A DNA stretch of 64,000 nt, from NCBI RefSeq assembly GCF_026226775.1, contig NZ_JAKKOD010000001.1:496001-560000 (forward strand), written 5' to 3'. Source of the DNA: Avibacterium sp. 21-586. Its GTDB lineage: Bacteria; Pseudomonadota; Gammaproteobacteria; Enterobacterales; Pasteurellaceae. Positions 1-9,590 of the stretch are shown here, piece after piece; position 1 is the stretch's first letter; the number at the start of each line of letters is the position of its first letter. Under the pieces are notes generated by a model. That model ran no database searches and was not told the DNA's origin. It worked only from the letters and a program-made list of their open reading frames with translations. Position numbers and translations under genes: made by a program.

Positions 1-1947
1 TAACTGCACCCCAATCAGTTTGGTTCGGCTTTCCGCCAAATAAAGGTGGATCACTCGCATTAAGTTTTGGTGCATTGCCATATTGAGTGCATCGCCCCAG
101 TAGTCATCCGGCAAATATTGATCACGGTGCAAACTATTGAGTAAAGCTTGTTTGTCAATGACACGCTGATCATATTTCTGCTTCAATACCTCCCCTTGTA
201 ACACGCCAAGTTGCGCAAAAAGCTCTAGATCTCGGCAATGCCAAAAGCTACTTAAAGATGGAACATCGTGTGTGCCTACAGTGGCAAATGCGTTAATCGG
301 GAATGTATTATTATCAGGATATTGCAAATTACGCTGTTCAAAATACAGCACAAAATAGGAAAAAATCTGAAATTCGTTTAATTTCCACCGCACTTCATCT
401 GGCACAGTGCCTAAATCCTCACCCACCACAAGGCATTGATTACGCTGGCTTTCAATGGCTAAAATCGCCATTAATTCAGTGAAAGGATAATGCACATAAA
501 GCCCATCCGCGGCCATTTTTTCAGGGGGAATAAGCCATAAGCGGAATAACCCCATAATATGATCAATACGCAACACGCCAAAATGCTGCATATTGGCACG
601 TAATAATTCAATAAAAGGTTGAAAACCACGGGCTTTTAACTCAGTCGGATTGTAAGGCGGAATATTCCAATTTTGTCCCACCGGGCCGAGTGGATCAGGC
701 GGCGCACCGACAGAGGCATCGACACAATAAAGTGCAGGATCAGCCCATACATCCGCACTGCCCCTTGAGCTACTTACCGATAAATCACCATAAATACCTA
801 AGCGCATTCCTTTCGCTTGGCATAGGACTTGTAGATCATTAAGTTGCTCTTGTACCAGCCATTGTAGCCAGCAATAAAACATTACATCATCTTTATTCTG
901 ATGGATTAATTTATCCCGTTGTTTATCATTAAGTTGTTGGTATTGGTGCCAACCAAGCCAACCGATTTGGTTTTCTTGCTCAATGGCTTGATGTGAACTT
1001 TGGCTATCCAACCACTCAAATAAGCCTTGATATAATAGGCCTTTGCCCTGCTGTTTAACAAAATCTGCAAAAGCTTTTTGTCGTTGCTGCATTTTTGCCG
1101 CACGGCTACGTTGGAAATAAGCATACAGTTTTTTAAGTGCGGTGAATTTTAGCTGAGTAATTTCTGTATAATTCACTTGCTCCGCTTGGCGTAACACCGC
1201 AAGTTGCTGTTGAATATCGGCTTGATTCAGCCAATTTTGCACGGATTTGCACAATTTATATTCAGGCAGCTGATCAATGGCAAGGTAAAGCCAATTCAAA
1301 TAGCGTCTTGACGCTGAACTGTAAGGACTTGCCCATTCAGGCACAGCACAATACATTGCGTGCAATGGGTTAATCCCGATAAATTCCGCCCCATAAATCA
1401 CGCTCTGTTGCACCAAATAAGCTAAATCAGCAAAATCACCAATCCCCCAATTGCGTGCTGAACGTAAACTATAAAGCTGAACACTCAAGCCCCATGCTTT
1501 TTGCTGTTGAAAAATTGCAGGCTGATAGGCCGTTTTTGGACTGACTAAAACACGAACTTGATAGTCTTTTTCGCTACTGGAAAGCTGTAAAAAATAATAA
1601 CCAAAAGGCTGAGCGGGAAAAGAAAATTGCTGATTAGAAAAAGAAAGTGGCGTTATAGGCTGATGTTGTTCATTAAATAAAGTAGCTTGAAGGATTTGGC
1701 TGGTGGGATTTAACTGTGTACTATCATAAACAATGGTTTCTCCTTCCCGCGCCACAAAAACATCATCAAATTGCACCGCACTTTTATTGTTTATATTGTC
1801 TGAATTTTCTCGTTGTAAGGAGAGCAGTTCCACAAAATACGCCAAACTATCTGGATTGGCATAAATCAAATTGCCGTCAATATCATAATGAGAAACAGCA
1901 ATATCTAATTCCTCTGCCCTTATATAAAGTGGTCTTTTCATATCCAT
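1..1947 (-). CDS. malQ: 4-alpha-glucanotransferase (amylomaltase), partial
   Basis: Disproportionating enzyme (GH77) that transfers maltosyl and longer glucan units during cytoplasmic maltodextrin use. The reverse frame is open for all 649 codons from 1947 to the window edge, so the stop lies outside; E. coli MalQ is about 694 residues, so roughly the last 45 are missing. Family signatures include the stretch around WGIGDFADL, the catalytic region FGVLRIDHIMGLFRLW (Asp nucleophile in RIDH), VVGEDLGTVPDEV with the general-acid Glu, and GTHDVPS. The start at 1947 is chosen because GGAAGAG precedes it at good spacing; an in-frame ATG follows two codons later (1941). No malP or other maltose gene is visible on this side. 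Identification is firm. Confidence 0.93.
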   Translation of the reverse strand, partial: MDMKRPLYIRAEELDIAVSHYDIDGNLIYANPDSLAYFVELLSLQRENSDNINNKSAVQFDDVFVAREGETIVYDSTQLNPTSQILQATLFNEQHQPITPLSFSNQQFSFPAQPFGYYFLQLSSSEKDYQVRVLVSPKTAYQPAIFQQQKAWGLSVQLYSLRSARNWGIGDFADLAYLVQQSVIYGAEFIGINPLHAMYCAVPEWASPYSSASRRYLNWLYLAIDQLPEYKLCKSVQNWLNQADIQQQLAVLRQAEQVNYTEITQLKFTALKKLYAYFQRSRAAKMQQRQKAFADFVKQQGKGLLYQGLFEWLDSQSSHQAIEQENQIGWLGWHQYQQLNDKQRDKLIHQNKDDVMFYCWLQWLVQEQLNDLQVLCQAKGMRLGIYGDLSVSSSRGSADVWADPALYCVDASVGAPPDPLGPVGQNWNIPPYNPTELKARGFQPFIELLRANMQHFGVLRIDHIMGLFRLWLIPPEKMAADGLYVHYPFTELMAILAIESQRNQCLVVGEDLGTVPDEVRWKLNEFQIFSYFVLYFEQRNLQYPDNNTFPINAFATVGTHDVPSLSSFWHCRDLELFAQLGVLQGEVLKQKYDQRVIDKQALLNSLHRDQYLPDDYWGDALNMAMHQNLMRVIHLYLAESRTKLIGVQL

Positions 1948-2032
1948 TTGCTCTTCCAACAACTATAAATACTGGAGAATTAACTTCATTCTACAAATCA
2001 GATACTTAAAATCAAATAGTTTCCTTTAAATT

Positions 2033-2048
2033 CGTGATCTCCGTCAAA
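2033..2048 (-). promoter_or_regulatory. possible CRP site upstream of malQ
   Basis: CGTGA-N6-TCAAA matches 8 of the 10 core positions of the CRP consensus TGTGA-N6-TCACA. It lies about 90 bp upstream of the malQ start. CRP control of maltodextrin genes is known in enteric bacteria; here it is inferred from this single motif. Confidence 0.35.
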
Positions 2049-2146
2049 TAAAGATTTTTTCTTTTAAAGACAACAAATTGCTAATTAACAGAGATATTGC
2101 CAATTTCTAAAATAATTAAATTTCTGAGAGTAATTAAAGGATAAAA

Positions 2147-2533
2147 ATGAACTGGTATTTGTATGTACTAAAAAACTATGCACAATTTAATGGGCGCGCA
2201 AGACGTAAAGAATTTTGGTGGTTTACTGCGGTTGATTTTTTATTGTATGTAATTTTAGGTTTACTCGATTTTGTTTTACTTAATAACGATTTCGGATTTA
2301 GTGGCGTTTATGGCCTTGCGACCTTAATCCCCTCTTTAGCGGTGAAAGTAAGACGATTACACGATACCGATCGCTCTGGCTGGTGGTTATTAATTGGCTT
2401 TATGCCTGTAATCGGTTTTATTGTGCTATTCGTATTTGCTTGTTTAGACGGAACACAGGGACGAAATCGTTTTGGGGAAGATCCGAAAAATCCAATGAAT
2501 GAGCAAGCTCCCCACGCTAAATTTGTTATATAA
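2147..2533 (+). CDS. DUF805 family inner-membrane protein
   Basis: Small membrane protein of 128 residues of the DUF805 (YhaH/YhaI-like) family, function unknown. The family hallmark is seen at the N-terminus: WYLYVLKNYAQFNGRARRKEFWWF, i.e. an aromatic start, F-x-GRARR and the E-F-W-x-F motif (residues about 3-26). Three hydrophobic segments follow at about residues 25-45, 50-63 and 81-100, with the conserved VKVRRLHDTDRSGWW (about 66-80) before the last. AAAGGATAAAA precedes the ATG. It is transcribed away from malQ and ends 11 bp before a USS-pair terminator, so it looks monocistronic. Confidence 0.85.
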   Translation: MNWYLYVLKNYAQFNGRARRKEFWWFTAVDFLLYVILGLLDFVLLNNDFGFSGVYGLATLIPSLAVKVRRLHDTDRSGWWLLIGFMPVIGFIVLFVFACLDGTQGRNRFGEDPKNPMNEQAPHAKFVI

Positions 2534-2544
2534 AAAATATATAG

Positions 2545-2576
2545 AAAAAGTGCGGTAAAAATTACCGCACTTTTTT
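2545..2576 (+). terminator. USS-pair terminator after the DUF805 gene
   Basis: AAAAAGTGCGGT and ACCGCACTTTTTT form a stem around a short AT loop, flanked by A and T runs. It is an inverted pair of uptake-signal cores and can stop transcription from both sides (the DUF805 gene on + and ycgN on -). Confidence 0.85.
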
Positions 2577-2584
2577 ATTTATCT

Positions 2585-3031
2585 TTATTCATCATCAATC
2601 ACAAACTCAAACCAATCAATTACGTCTTTTTCGTGAATACCATTGGCAATGGGAATATGTGCGAGCTTTATGCTATTGGGATCGCCAGAAATTAACGGAT
2701 GCCAATCAAAGAGCGGTTTATTTTCATATAATAACCGATAGGCACAGGTCGCTGGCAACCAATGGAAATCAGGCAAATTCTTTTTGGTGAGTTTAGTGCA
2801 ATCTGGCTCAAGTTGAAAACGCTGTGCATAATTACCGCACTTCGCGGTTTCTAAATCAAGCAAATTGCAGGCAATGCGCGTAAAATACAGCTTTTTACGC
2901 CGTCCTCTTCCCTCAATAAATTTACGATAACAGCATTTGCCACAACCATCGCACAAGGCTTCCCACTCTGCGTCATTCATTTCCAACAGCGATTTATGCT
3001 GCCAAAAGTTTTTTTCTAATTGCATTGTCAT
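2585..3031 (-). CDS. ycgN: YcgN family cysteine-cluster protein (UPF0260)
   Basis: 148-residue protein of the YcgN/UPF0260 group, within the wider zinc/iron-chelating CxxCxxCC superfamily; molecular function not established. The cluster CDGCGKCCYRKF is at residues about 28-39, with further conserved Cys in RIACNLL, AKCGNY and PDCTKL, and a conserved HWLPATCAYRLL and DWHPLISGD toward the C-terminus. Length agrees with E. coli YcgN. A second Met is two codons in (3025) and no clear ribosome-binding site decides between them. The start lies only about 10 nt beyond the T-run of the glnS terminator, so expression probably depends on read-through from glnS or a weak promoter inside glnS. Confidence 0.85.
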   Translation of the reverse strand: MTMQLEKNFWQHKSLLEMNDAEWEALCDGCGKCCYRKFIEGRGRRKKLYFTRIACNLLDLETAKCGNYAQRFQLEPDCTKLTKKNLPDFHWLPATCAYRLLYENKPLFDWHPLISGDPNSIKLAHIPIANGIHEKDVIDWFEFVIDDE

Positions 3032-3040
3032 TATTAAATA

Positions 3041-3078
3041 AAAAAGTGCGGTAAAATACCTTATTTTTCACCGCACTT
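3041..3078 (-). terminator. USS-pair terminator after glnS
   Basis: On the minus strand GTGCGGTGAAAA pairs with TTTTACCGCAC and is followed by TTTTTTA. This is another inverted pair of uptake-signal cores, placed directly between glnS and ycgN. Confidence 0.8.
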
Positions 3079-3094
3079 ATCGTTTAGAAAAGAA

Positions 3095-4753
3095 TTAGAA
3101 CCCTTCTTTCAAGCTCACCGTTAAGTTGAAAATCAGGTGTTCTGGGTGGCTGTCTTTGCTGTCGGCGCAGAAATAGCCTTCACGTTCAAATTGGTAGGCT
3201 TTTTCTTCTTGAGCGTTAGCTAAACTCTTTTCTACAAAACCGTGTTTTACTACTAAAGAATTTGGATTTAACACTTCGTAAAGCTCTTCCGCCACGCCTG
3301 GATTTGGCACGGTGAATAATTTGTCGTATAAACGAAATTCAGCTGGCACATTGTCTGTGGCTGAAACCCAATGAATCACGCCTTTTACTTTACGCCCGTC
3401 CGCAGGATTTTTGCCTAAGGTTTCAGGATCATAAGTACAATAAACGGTGGTGATGTTGCCTTCAGCATCTTTTTCCACACGCTCCGCTTTGATCACATAA
3501 GCATTACGCAGACGCACTTCTTTGCCTAATACGAGACGTTTATATTGTTTATTCGCTTCTTCACGGAAATCGGCTTGATCAATATAAATTTCTTTAGTAA
3601 ATGGCAATTGGCGATGACCTAATTCTTCACGATTTGGGTGATTTGGCGCGGAAAGCATTTCTTGCCCGTCAAAGTTTTCAATCACGATTTTTAATGGATT
3701 AATCACCGCCATTGCACGCGGTGCATTTTGGTTAAGATCATCACGAATACAAGATTCTAACGCACTAAATTCCACCACGTTATCTTGCTTGGTTACCCCA
3801 ATGCGGCGGCAAAATTCACGGATTGACGCTGGCGTGTAGCCACGGCGGCGTAAGCCTGAAATGGTTGGCATACGCGGATCGTTCCAACCATCAACCACTT
3901 CCTCTTCCACTAATTTCAACAGTTTACGTTTAGACGTGAGCGTATATTCTAAGTTTAAACGTGAAAACTCATACTGATGTGGCAATGGGTGTTTAATGGA
4001 AATATGCTCAAGCACCCAGTCGTATAAACGGCGGTTATCTTGGAATTCCAACGTACATAACGAGTGCGTAATGCCTTCAATAGCATCAGAAATACAATGG
4101 GTGAAATCGTACATTGGATAAATGCACCATTTATTCCCTGTGTTGTGATGTTCCGCAAATTTAATGCGATATAACACAGGATCACGCATTACCATAAACG
4201 GGGATGCCATATCAATTTTGGCACGCAAACTGGCTTTCCCTTCGGCAAACTCGCCATTTTTCATTTTTTCAAATAAGGCTAAGTTTTCTTCCACACTACG
4301 ATCACGATAATGGCTGTTTTTTCCTGGTTCGGTCAGTGTGCCACGATATTCACGCATTTGTTCAGGTGAAAGTTCATCAACATAAGCCAACCCTTTTTCA
4401 ATTAATTCAATGGCATAGCCATAAAGGGCATCAAAATAATCAGACGCATAACGTGCCTTTCCTTCCCAATGGAAACCAAGCCATTCCACATCTTGTTTAA
4501 TGGAATCAACATATTCCACATCTTCTTTAACCGGGTTAGTGTCGTCAAAACGCAAGTTACACAAGCCTTTGTAATCTTCTGCAATACCAAAATTTAAGCA
4601 GATAGATTTTGCGTGGCCAATATGTAAATAGCCATTTGGCTCAGGTGGAAAACGGGTGTAAACGTGGTTTACTTTCCCTGTTTCCAAATCTTCATCAATA
4701 ATATGACGAATAAAGTTGGTAGGTTGATGTTCATTCTCTGTAATATGGCTCAT
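3095..4753 (-). CDS. glnS: glutaminyl-tRNA synthetase
   Basis: Charges tRNA-Gln with glutamine in the cytoplasm (class I synthetase). The class I signature is complete: [15 protein letters not shown] near residues 35-50 (HIGH motif) and the KMSKS-equivalent [12 protein letters not shown] near 268-280. The catalytic-domain motif [19 protein letters not shown] and the tRNA-contact region [14 protein letters not shown] are present. Length 552 residues agrees with the roughly 554 of E. coli GlnRS, so the gene looks intact. It is transcribed away from macA across a 229-bp gap. GlnRS is found in Gammaproteobacteria rather than in all bacteria, consistent with the host group. Confidence 0.98.
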   Translation of the reverse strand: MSHITENEHQPTNFIRHIIDEDLETGKVNHVYTRFPPEPNGYLHIGHAKSICLNFGIAEDYKGLCNLRFDDTNPVKEDVEYVDSIKQDVEWLGFHWEGKARYASDYFDALYGYAIELIEKGLAYVDELSPEQMREYRGTLTEPGKNSHYRDRSVEENLALFEKMKNGEFAEGKASLRAKIDMASPFMVMRDPVLYRIKFAEHHNTGNKWCIYPMYDFTHCISDAIEGITHSLCTLEFQDNRRLYDWVLEHISIKHPLPHQYEFSRLNLEYTLTSKRKLLKLVEEEVVDGWNDPRMPTISGLRRRGYTPASIREFCRRIGVTKQDNVVEFSALESCIRDDLNQNAPRAMAVINPLKIVIENFDGQEMLSAPNHPNREELGHRQLPFTKEIYIDQADFREEANKQYKRLVLGKEVRLRNAYVIKAERVEKDAEGNITTVYCTYDPETLGKNPADGRKVKGVIHWVSATDNVPAEFRLYDKLFTVPNPGVAEELYEVLNPNSLVVKHGFVEKSLANAQEEKAYQFEREGYFCADSKDSHPEHLIFNLTVSLKEGF

Positions 4754-4872
4754 TTTGACCTCAAAATATACTGTATTTTCATAAAAAAATTGTCGTTCAT
4801 TCTACTATGTTTAAGGCAAGAATTCAAAAGTGCGGTTGATTTTCCTTGCATAAATGGTAAAATTCACAAAAA

Positions 4873-4888
4873 ATGAACGAACGTTCAT
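4873..4888. promoter_or_regulatory. TetR-family-type operator
   Basis: ATGAACG-AA-CGTTCAT is a perfect 7+2+7 inverted repeat in the glnS/macA gap. Its form is typical of operators bound by TetR/AcrR-family repressors of efflux pumps. No tetR-like gene is seen nearby, so the regulator would act from elsewhere. It lies 36 bp upstream of the PmrA/QseB-type box. Confidence 0.6.
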
Positions 4889-4908
4889 TCAGTGTAAATT
4901 GCTTTTTT

Positions 4909-4925
4909 CTTAAGGTCTTCTTAAG
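4909..4925 (+). promoter_or_regulatory. PmrA/QseB-type direct-repeat box upstream of macA
   Basis: CTTAAG-N5-CTTAAG is a perfect 11-bp-spaced direct repeat. It fits both the PmrA box (YTTAAK-N5-YTTAAK) and the CTTAA-N6-CTTAA site described for QseB in Aggregatibacter. A -10-like TACTAT at 4936-4941 lies 10 bp downstream, so the box sits where an activator would replace or overlap the -35. This suggests two-component control of the efflux operon. Confidence 0.65.
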
Positions 4926-4982
4926 AAAGGTTTTCTACTATGACCATCAAATAAAACGATTGCTATTTTTATCGGAGTTCCT

Positions 4983-6149
4983 ATGCGTAAAAAAATGATT
5001 TTTTCCCTGATTATCGTTGGGCTAGTGGCATTTGGTGCTTATAGTTATTTCACTCACTCTAATCAACAAGAAATTACCTACTTAACAGAAAATGTACGTC
5101 TTGGTGAAATCAAAAAATCAGTGATTACTGCAGGCACAGTGCGAGCTTATAACCGTGTAGAAGTCGGTGCACAAGCCTCAGGTAAAATTGAGAAAATTCA
5201 CGTTGTATTAGGGCAGCATATCAAACAAGGGGATTTAATCGCTGAAATTGACTCAAAAAATCAAATGAATGCGTTAAATTCAGCGCAAGCGGAGTTAAAA
5301 GCCTATCAAGCCCAGCTAAATGCGAAACAAGTGGCTTATAACGTGGCAAAATCTGCTTATGATCGCCTTGCCAAATTGTATGCGAGTAAATCCACTTCGT
5401 TAGATGAACTTAATGCGGCGAAAAATAATTTATCCGCTACCAAAGCCGCAATTTCTGAAGCAGAAGCCGCCATTAAGCGTGCAGAAATTCAAGTGGATAC
5501 GGCAAAAACCAATTTACAATATACCCAAATTCTTTCTCCGTTAGACGGCACAGTGCTGTCCATTCCCGTATCCGAAGGGCAAACAGTGAACGCCAATCAA
5601 ACTACACCAACCATTGTGCAAGTGGCGGATTTAAGTAAAATGCTGATTAAGCCTGAAATTTCTGAAGGCGACATCACCAAGGTGAAAGCAGGAATGGCAG
5701 TAGAATTCACCACCCTTTCTGAGCCTGACAAGGTATATCATTCCACCATTCATTCGGTTGATCCAGCCATCACCACGCTCACGGATAACGAATATAAAGA
5801 AAGCGCTTCAGATACCAGTGCAGTCTATTATTATGCCAATGTATTGGTGGATAATCCTGATAACCAGTTACGCATTGGAATGACTACGCAAAATACCATT
5901 ATCATTGCCGATGTACAAAATACCCTACTTGTTCCCACCATCACGTTACATAAGAAAGGAAAAGAAACCTTTGTTAATATCTTGAAAGATAATGACAAAG
6001 TAGAAAAACGCACCGTTGTTACAGGGTTAAGCGATGATATGAATACGCAAATTTTAAGTGGCTTGGAAGAAGGGGAGAAAGTGATCTCCTCGCAAGTAAC
6101 CAGCGATGAGAAAGTGGGAAATAATTTCCGTGGTCCTCGAATTTTATAA
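4983..6149 (+). CDS. macA: MacA-type periplasmic adaptor of an ABC efflux pump
   Basis: Membrane-fusion protein that links the MacB ABC transporter to an outer-membrane channel; in E. coli MacAB-TolC exports macrolides, enterotoxin and heme precursors. One N-terminal transmembrane anchor (residues about 5-23) is followed by the biotinyl-lipoyl half-motif (VGAQASGKIEKIHVVLGQHIKQGD), a long alpha-helical hairpin rich in Ala and Gln (about 90-175), the second lipoyl half and the beta-barrel domain. Length 388 agrees with the family (about 370-390). A GGAG motif precedes the ATG. It is followed after 16 bp, containing one USS core, by macB, and then by the TolC-like gene: a complete tripartite pump operon. 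Confidence 0.9.
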   Translation: MRKKMIFSLIIVGLVAFGAYSYFTHSNQQEITYLTENVRLGEIKKSVITAGTVRAYNRVEVGAQASGKIEKIHVVLGQHIKQGDLIAEIDSKNQMNALNSAQAELKAYQAQLNAKQVAYNVAKSAYDRLAKLYASKSTSLDELNAAKNNLSATKAAISEAEAAIKRAEIQVDTAKTNLQYTQILSPLDGTVLSIPVSEGQTVNANQTTPTIVQVADLSKMLIKPEISEGDITKVKAGMAVEFTTLSEPDKVYHSTIHSVDPAITTLTDNEYKESASDTSAVYYYANVLVDNPDNQLRIGMTTQNTIIIADVQNTLLVPTITLHKKGKETFVNILKDNDKVEKRTVVTGLSDDMNTQILSGLEEGEKVISSQVTSDEKVGNNFRGPRIL

Positions 6150-6165
6150 AGTGCGGTGATTTTTT

Positions 6166-8100
6166 ATGAATATTATTGAATTAAGCCACATCAACAAATT
6201 TTTCGGTGAAGGCGAAAACCGTACTCAGGTGTTAAAAGATATCAATTTAGATATCAAAAAAGGCGATTTTATTGCCATCATAGGACAATCGGGTTCAGGT
6301 AAATCCACCTTAATGAATATTATTGGTTGCTTGGATACCGCAACTTCAGGCTCTTACAAAGTAGATGGTTTAGAAGTAAGCCAGCTAAACCGTGATCAGC
6401 TTTCTGATTTACGGCAGAAAAAATTTGGCTTTATTTTTCAACGCTATAACCTACTTTCAACACTAAGTGCGGTGGAAAACGTGGCACTTCCTGCTATTTA
6501 TGCAGGTATCGACCAGCCTACTCGACAACAACGTGCTAAATTGCTATTAGAAAAATTAGGCTTAGCCGATCGCTTAGAAAACAAACCAAACCAACTTTCT
6601 GGCGGTCAACAACAGCGAGTGAGTATTGCTCGTGCCTTGATGAATGGGGGGGAAATTATCTTAGCCGATGAACCTACTGGCGCATTAGATAGCAAAAGTG
6701 GCGAAACAGTGATGGATATTCTCACTCAGCTACACGGTGAGTGGCATACCATTATTTTGGTGACGCACGATAAAAACGTGGCAAATTTTGCTAATCGTAT
6801 TATTGAGATCAAAGACGGCAAAATTATTGAAGATCACCGCAAATCGGAACAAATTATTCAAAAGCAAGATATAGCACCACAAAGCAATAAAAGTCGATTA
6901 CAATTTTATAAAGATCAGTTTATTGAATCTTTCAAAATGTCCATTAACGCCATTGTGGCACATAAATTGCGTTCCTTGCTGACAATGTTAGGAATTATTA
7001 TTGGTATTACATCAGTGGTTTGTGTAGTCGCCTTAGGTAACGGTTCGCAACAGAAAATTCTTAGTAATATCAATGCAATGGGGACAAATACAATGGATAT
7101 TTATAATGGTACAGGCTTTGGTGATCGGCGTGCAGCGAAAAATCAAAATCTTACTGTGACAGATGCAGATATGCTTGCCAAGCAAAGTTATATTGTCAGT
7201 GTGACGCCAAATAGTTCTGTAAATGGAACCCTTACTTACGGTAACCAAAGTTTCACCGCCCAAGTGCGTGGTGTAGGAGAACAATATTTTAATGTGCGTG
7301 GTTTGAATAAAGCAGAAGGCACATTCTTCAGCACTGATGATGTAAGAAACAGCGAACAAGTGGCGGTAATTGATAACAACACCTTGCGTGAGGTGTTCAA
7401 TAATCAAAATCCCCTTGGCAAAATTTTAATGATTAATAAAAAGCCATTGCGCGTGATTGGCGTTGCAACAAGCAATAATATGGGAATGACTAATTCTAGT
7501 TTAAATATTTATATCCCTTACACCACGGCAATGAATAAAATTTCCGGTAATAAAAAAATTAGTTCCATCACGGTGAAAATTCGCGATGAAATTAGCTCTA
7601 AAGTAGCAGAAAAAGATTTAACCCATTTACTCACCGTGCGTCACGGAAAAAAGGACTTTTTCGTGTTTAATACGGATACCATCAAGCAAACCATTGAAAA
7701 TACAACAAATACAATGAAGTTGCTAATCTCTTCCATTGCTATTATTTCCCTTATAGTGGGCGGCATTGGGGTGATGAATATTATGTTAGTGTCCGTAACC
7801 GAACGTACCAAAGAAATTGGCGTAAGAATGGCAATTGGCGCAAGACAATTTAATATCTTGCAACAATTTTTAATTGAAGCAGTGCTGATTTGTTTAATAG
7901 GTGGCATCACGGGCGTGCTGCTATCAATGGTATTAGGTATAGTATTTAATTGGTTGGTGAAAGATTTTACAATGATCTTTTCCACCTTCTCGATTATCGC
8001 TGCGCTACTCTGCTCAAGCTTAATTGGAGTGATTTTTGGCTATATGCCGGCAAAAAATGCATCGCAATTAAATCCAATTACCGCTTTAGCTCAGGAATAG
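6166..8100 (+). CDS. macB: MacB-type ABC transporter, ATPase and permease fused
   Basis: Inner-membrane mechanotransmission ABC protein that drives substrate from the periplasm through MacA and the outer-membrane channel. N-terminal ATPase: Walker A GQSGSGKST (residues 40-48), signature LSGGQQQR near 143, Walker B IILADEPTGALD near 163-174, H-loop VTHD. A linker leads to four transmembrane helices in MacB topology: one near 268-292 before the large periplasmic domain, and three at the C-terminus (about 515-545, 568-595 and 605-630) with the FtsX-type ERTKEIGVRMAIGARQFNIL motif. Length 644 is normal for MacB. A USS core (AGTGCGGTGG) lies inside the coding sequence near 6465, as expected for a long-resident gene. 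Confidence 0.95.
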   Translation: MNIIELSHINKFFGEGENRTQVLKDINLDIKKGDFIAIIGQSGSGKSTLMNIIGCLDTATSGSYKVDGLEVSQLNRDQLSDLRQKKFGFIFQRYNLLSTLSAVENVALPAIYAGIDQPTRQQRAKLLLEKLGLADRLENKPNQLSGGQQQRVSIARALMNGGEIILADEPTGALDSKSGETVMDILTQLHGEWHTIILVTHDKNVANFANRIIEIKDGKIIEDHRKSEQIIQKQDIAPQSNKSRLQFYKDQFIESFKMSINAIVAHKLRSLLTMLGIIIGITSVVCVVALGNGSQQKILSNINAMGTNTMDIYNGTGFGDRRAAKNQNLTVTDADMLAKQSYIVSVTPNSSVNGTLTYGNQSFTAQVRGVGEQYFNVRGLNKAEGTFFSTDDVRNSEQVAVIDNNTLREVFNNQNPLGKILMINKKPLRVIGVATSNNMGMTNSSLNIYIPYTTAMNKISGNKKISSITVKIRDEISSKVAEKDLTHLLTVRHGKKDFFVFNTDTIKQTIENTTNTMKLLISSIAIISLIVGGIGVMNIMLVSVTERTKEIGVRMAIGARQFNILQQFLIEAVLICLIGGITGVLLSMVLGIVFNWLVKDFTMIFSTFSIIAALLCSSLIGVIFGYMPAKNASQLNPITALAQE

Positions 8101-8192
8101 TTTTTTGATAAAATTTCAACCATCTGGCAATAAAAAATCGGCAAAATTACACCGCACTTTATTTGCTTACGATGTTATTTAATAAGGAAAAA

Positions 8193-9566
8193 ATGATGTT
8201 AAAACAATCCAAACTCTCACTTGCTATTGGTTTGTCTGTGTTGTTAGCTGGCTGTGCGAATCTTGATGATTCTTACAAAGCTTCACAACAAGATTTCCAA
8301 CAATACGAAGAATTAACCAAACAATACAACATTCAAGAAAATTGGTGGATGCTGTACAAAGATCCACAACTTAATCAATTAGTTGAGCAAGCCTTAGAAA
8401 ACAATAAAGATTTAGCCAAAGCCGCTATTGCCGTAAACACCGCCCTTTATAATGCAAATCTAATCGGCGCAAATTTAGTACCAAATTTCAGTAGTTCGGT
8501 TTCTTCTTCTGTTAGTAAAAATATCCACGATGGCGGCTCTTCTATCATTAGCCATGGCGGTGCATTAAACGTCAGTTATACCCTAGATTTATGGCGTCGC
8601 TTAGCTGATTCGACCTCCGCTGCAGAATGGCGACATGCCGCTAGTGAACAAGATCTTGAAGCAGCGCGCATTTCATTAATCAACTCTGTGATCTTAACCT
8701 ACTATCAACTTGGTTACTTAAATGATGCAATTAGCACCGTGAATAAAACCATTAATTACTATTCCGAAATTAACCGCATTATGCAAAATAAATTCCGCCA
8801 AGGCGTGGCAGATCGCGCAAGTTCCGATCAAGCGCAACAAGCGGTTTTAACAGCGCGCAACAGCTTAATCAATTACCAAACGCAAAAGAAAACGACAGAA
8901 GCCACATTGCGTAACTTATTGAATTTAAAACCAAGTGATCCATTAAAAGTGAACTACCCACATATTCTTAAAGTGAAAAATGTGGGGGTAAACCTTAATG
9001 TACCTCTTTCTGCCATTGCTAATCGTCCAGACGTAAAAGGCTATCAATACCGCTTAAACAGTGCTTTCAAAGATGCCAAAGCAATGCAAAAAAGCTGGTT
9101 CCCAACTATTACCCTGGGTGGAAGCTTGGGCTCTAGTGGCAACAAAATTGACAACGCATTCAATACGCCTATCGCAGGCGGAATGGTAGGGATCAGCTTA
9201 CCATTCTTAAGCTGGAACACCGTGAAATGGAACGTAAAAATTTCTGAATCAGCCTATGATCTCGCACTTGTAAACTTTGAGCAGAGTATCACCAAAGCCT
9301 TAAATGATATTGACACCAACTATTTTGCTTACAACCAAGCACGTCAAAACTTCGCCAACTTGCAGCAAACCTACAACTACAACAAACGCATCACGCAATA
9401 TTACAAAAACCGCTATGATGCTGGCATTGCAGAACTAAGAGAATGGTTAAACGCCGCAAGCACCGAACGCAACTCCGAGCTTTCCATTTTGAATGCAAAA
9501 TACAACCTCATTCAAAGCGAAAACGCCGTATATAGCGCAATGGGCGGCTATTACTCCGCCAAATAA
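8193..9566 (+). CDS. TolC/NodT-like outer-membrane efflux lipoprotein
   Basis: Outer-membrane channel of the MacAB pump. It has a lipoprotein signal ending in LLAGC (Cys about residue 21 from this start), then the NodT-family opening NWWMLYKDPQLNQLVEQALENNKDLAKA and the duplicated outer-membrane-factor repeats (ANRPDVKGYQYRLNSAFKDAKAMQKSWFPTI in the second half). AAGGA at 8184-8188 suits ATG 8193 or, with better spacing, ATG 8196; an upstream in-frame TTG at 8163 lacks such a site and would bury the signal peptide. Length about 457 residues fits the family. It follows macB by 92 bp in the same direction and ends in a bidirectional terminator. Confidence 0.88.
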   Translation: MMLKQSKLSLAIGLSVLLAGCANLDDSYKASQQDFQQYEELTKQYNIQENWWMLYKDPQLNQLVEQALENNKDLAKAAIAVNTALYNANLIGANLVPNFSSSVSSSVSKNIHDGGSSIISHGGALNVSYTLDLWRRLADSTSAAEWRHAASEQDLEAARISLINSVILTYYQLGYLNDAISTVNKTINYYSEINRIMQNKFRQGVADRASSDQAQQAVLTARNSLINYQTQKKTTEATLRNLLNLKPSDPLKVNYPHILKVKNVGVNLNVPLSAIANRPDVKGYQYRLNSAFKDAKAMQKSWFPTITLGGSLGSSGNKIDNAFNTPIAGGMVGISLPFLSWNTVKWNVKISESAYDLALVNFEQSITKALNDIDTNYFAYNQARQNFANLQQTYNYNKRITQYYKNRYDAGIAELREWLNAASTERNSELSILNAKYNLIQSENAVYSAMGGYYSAK

Positions 9567-9590
9567 TTGTTATTAAGTAAACATCAGAAC

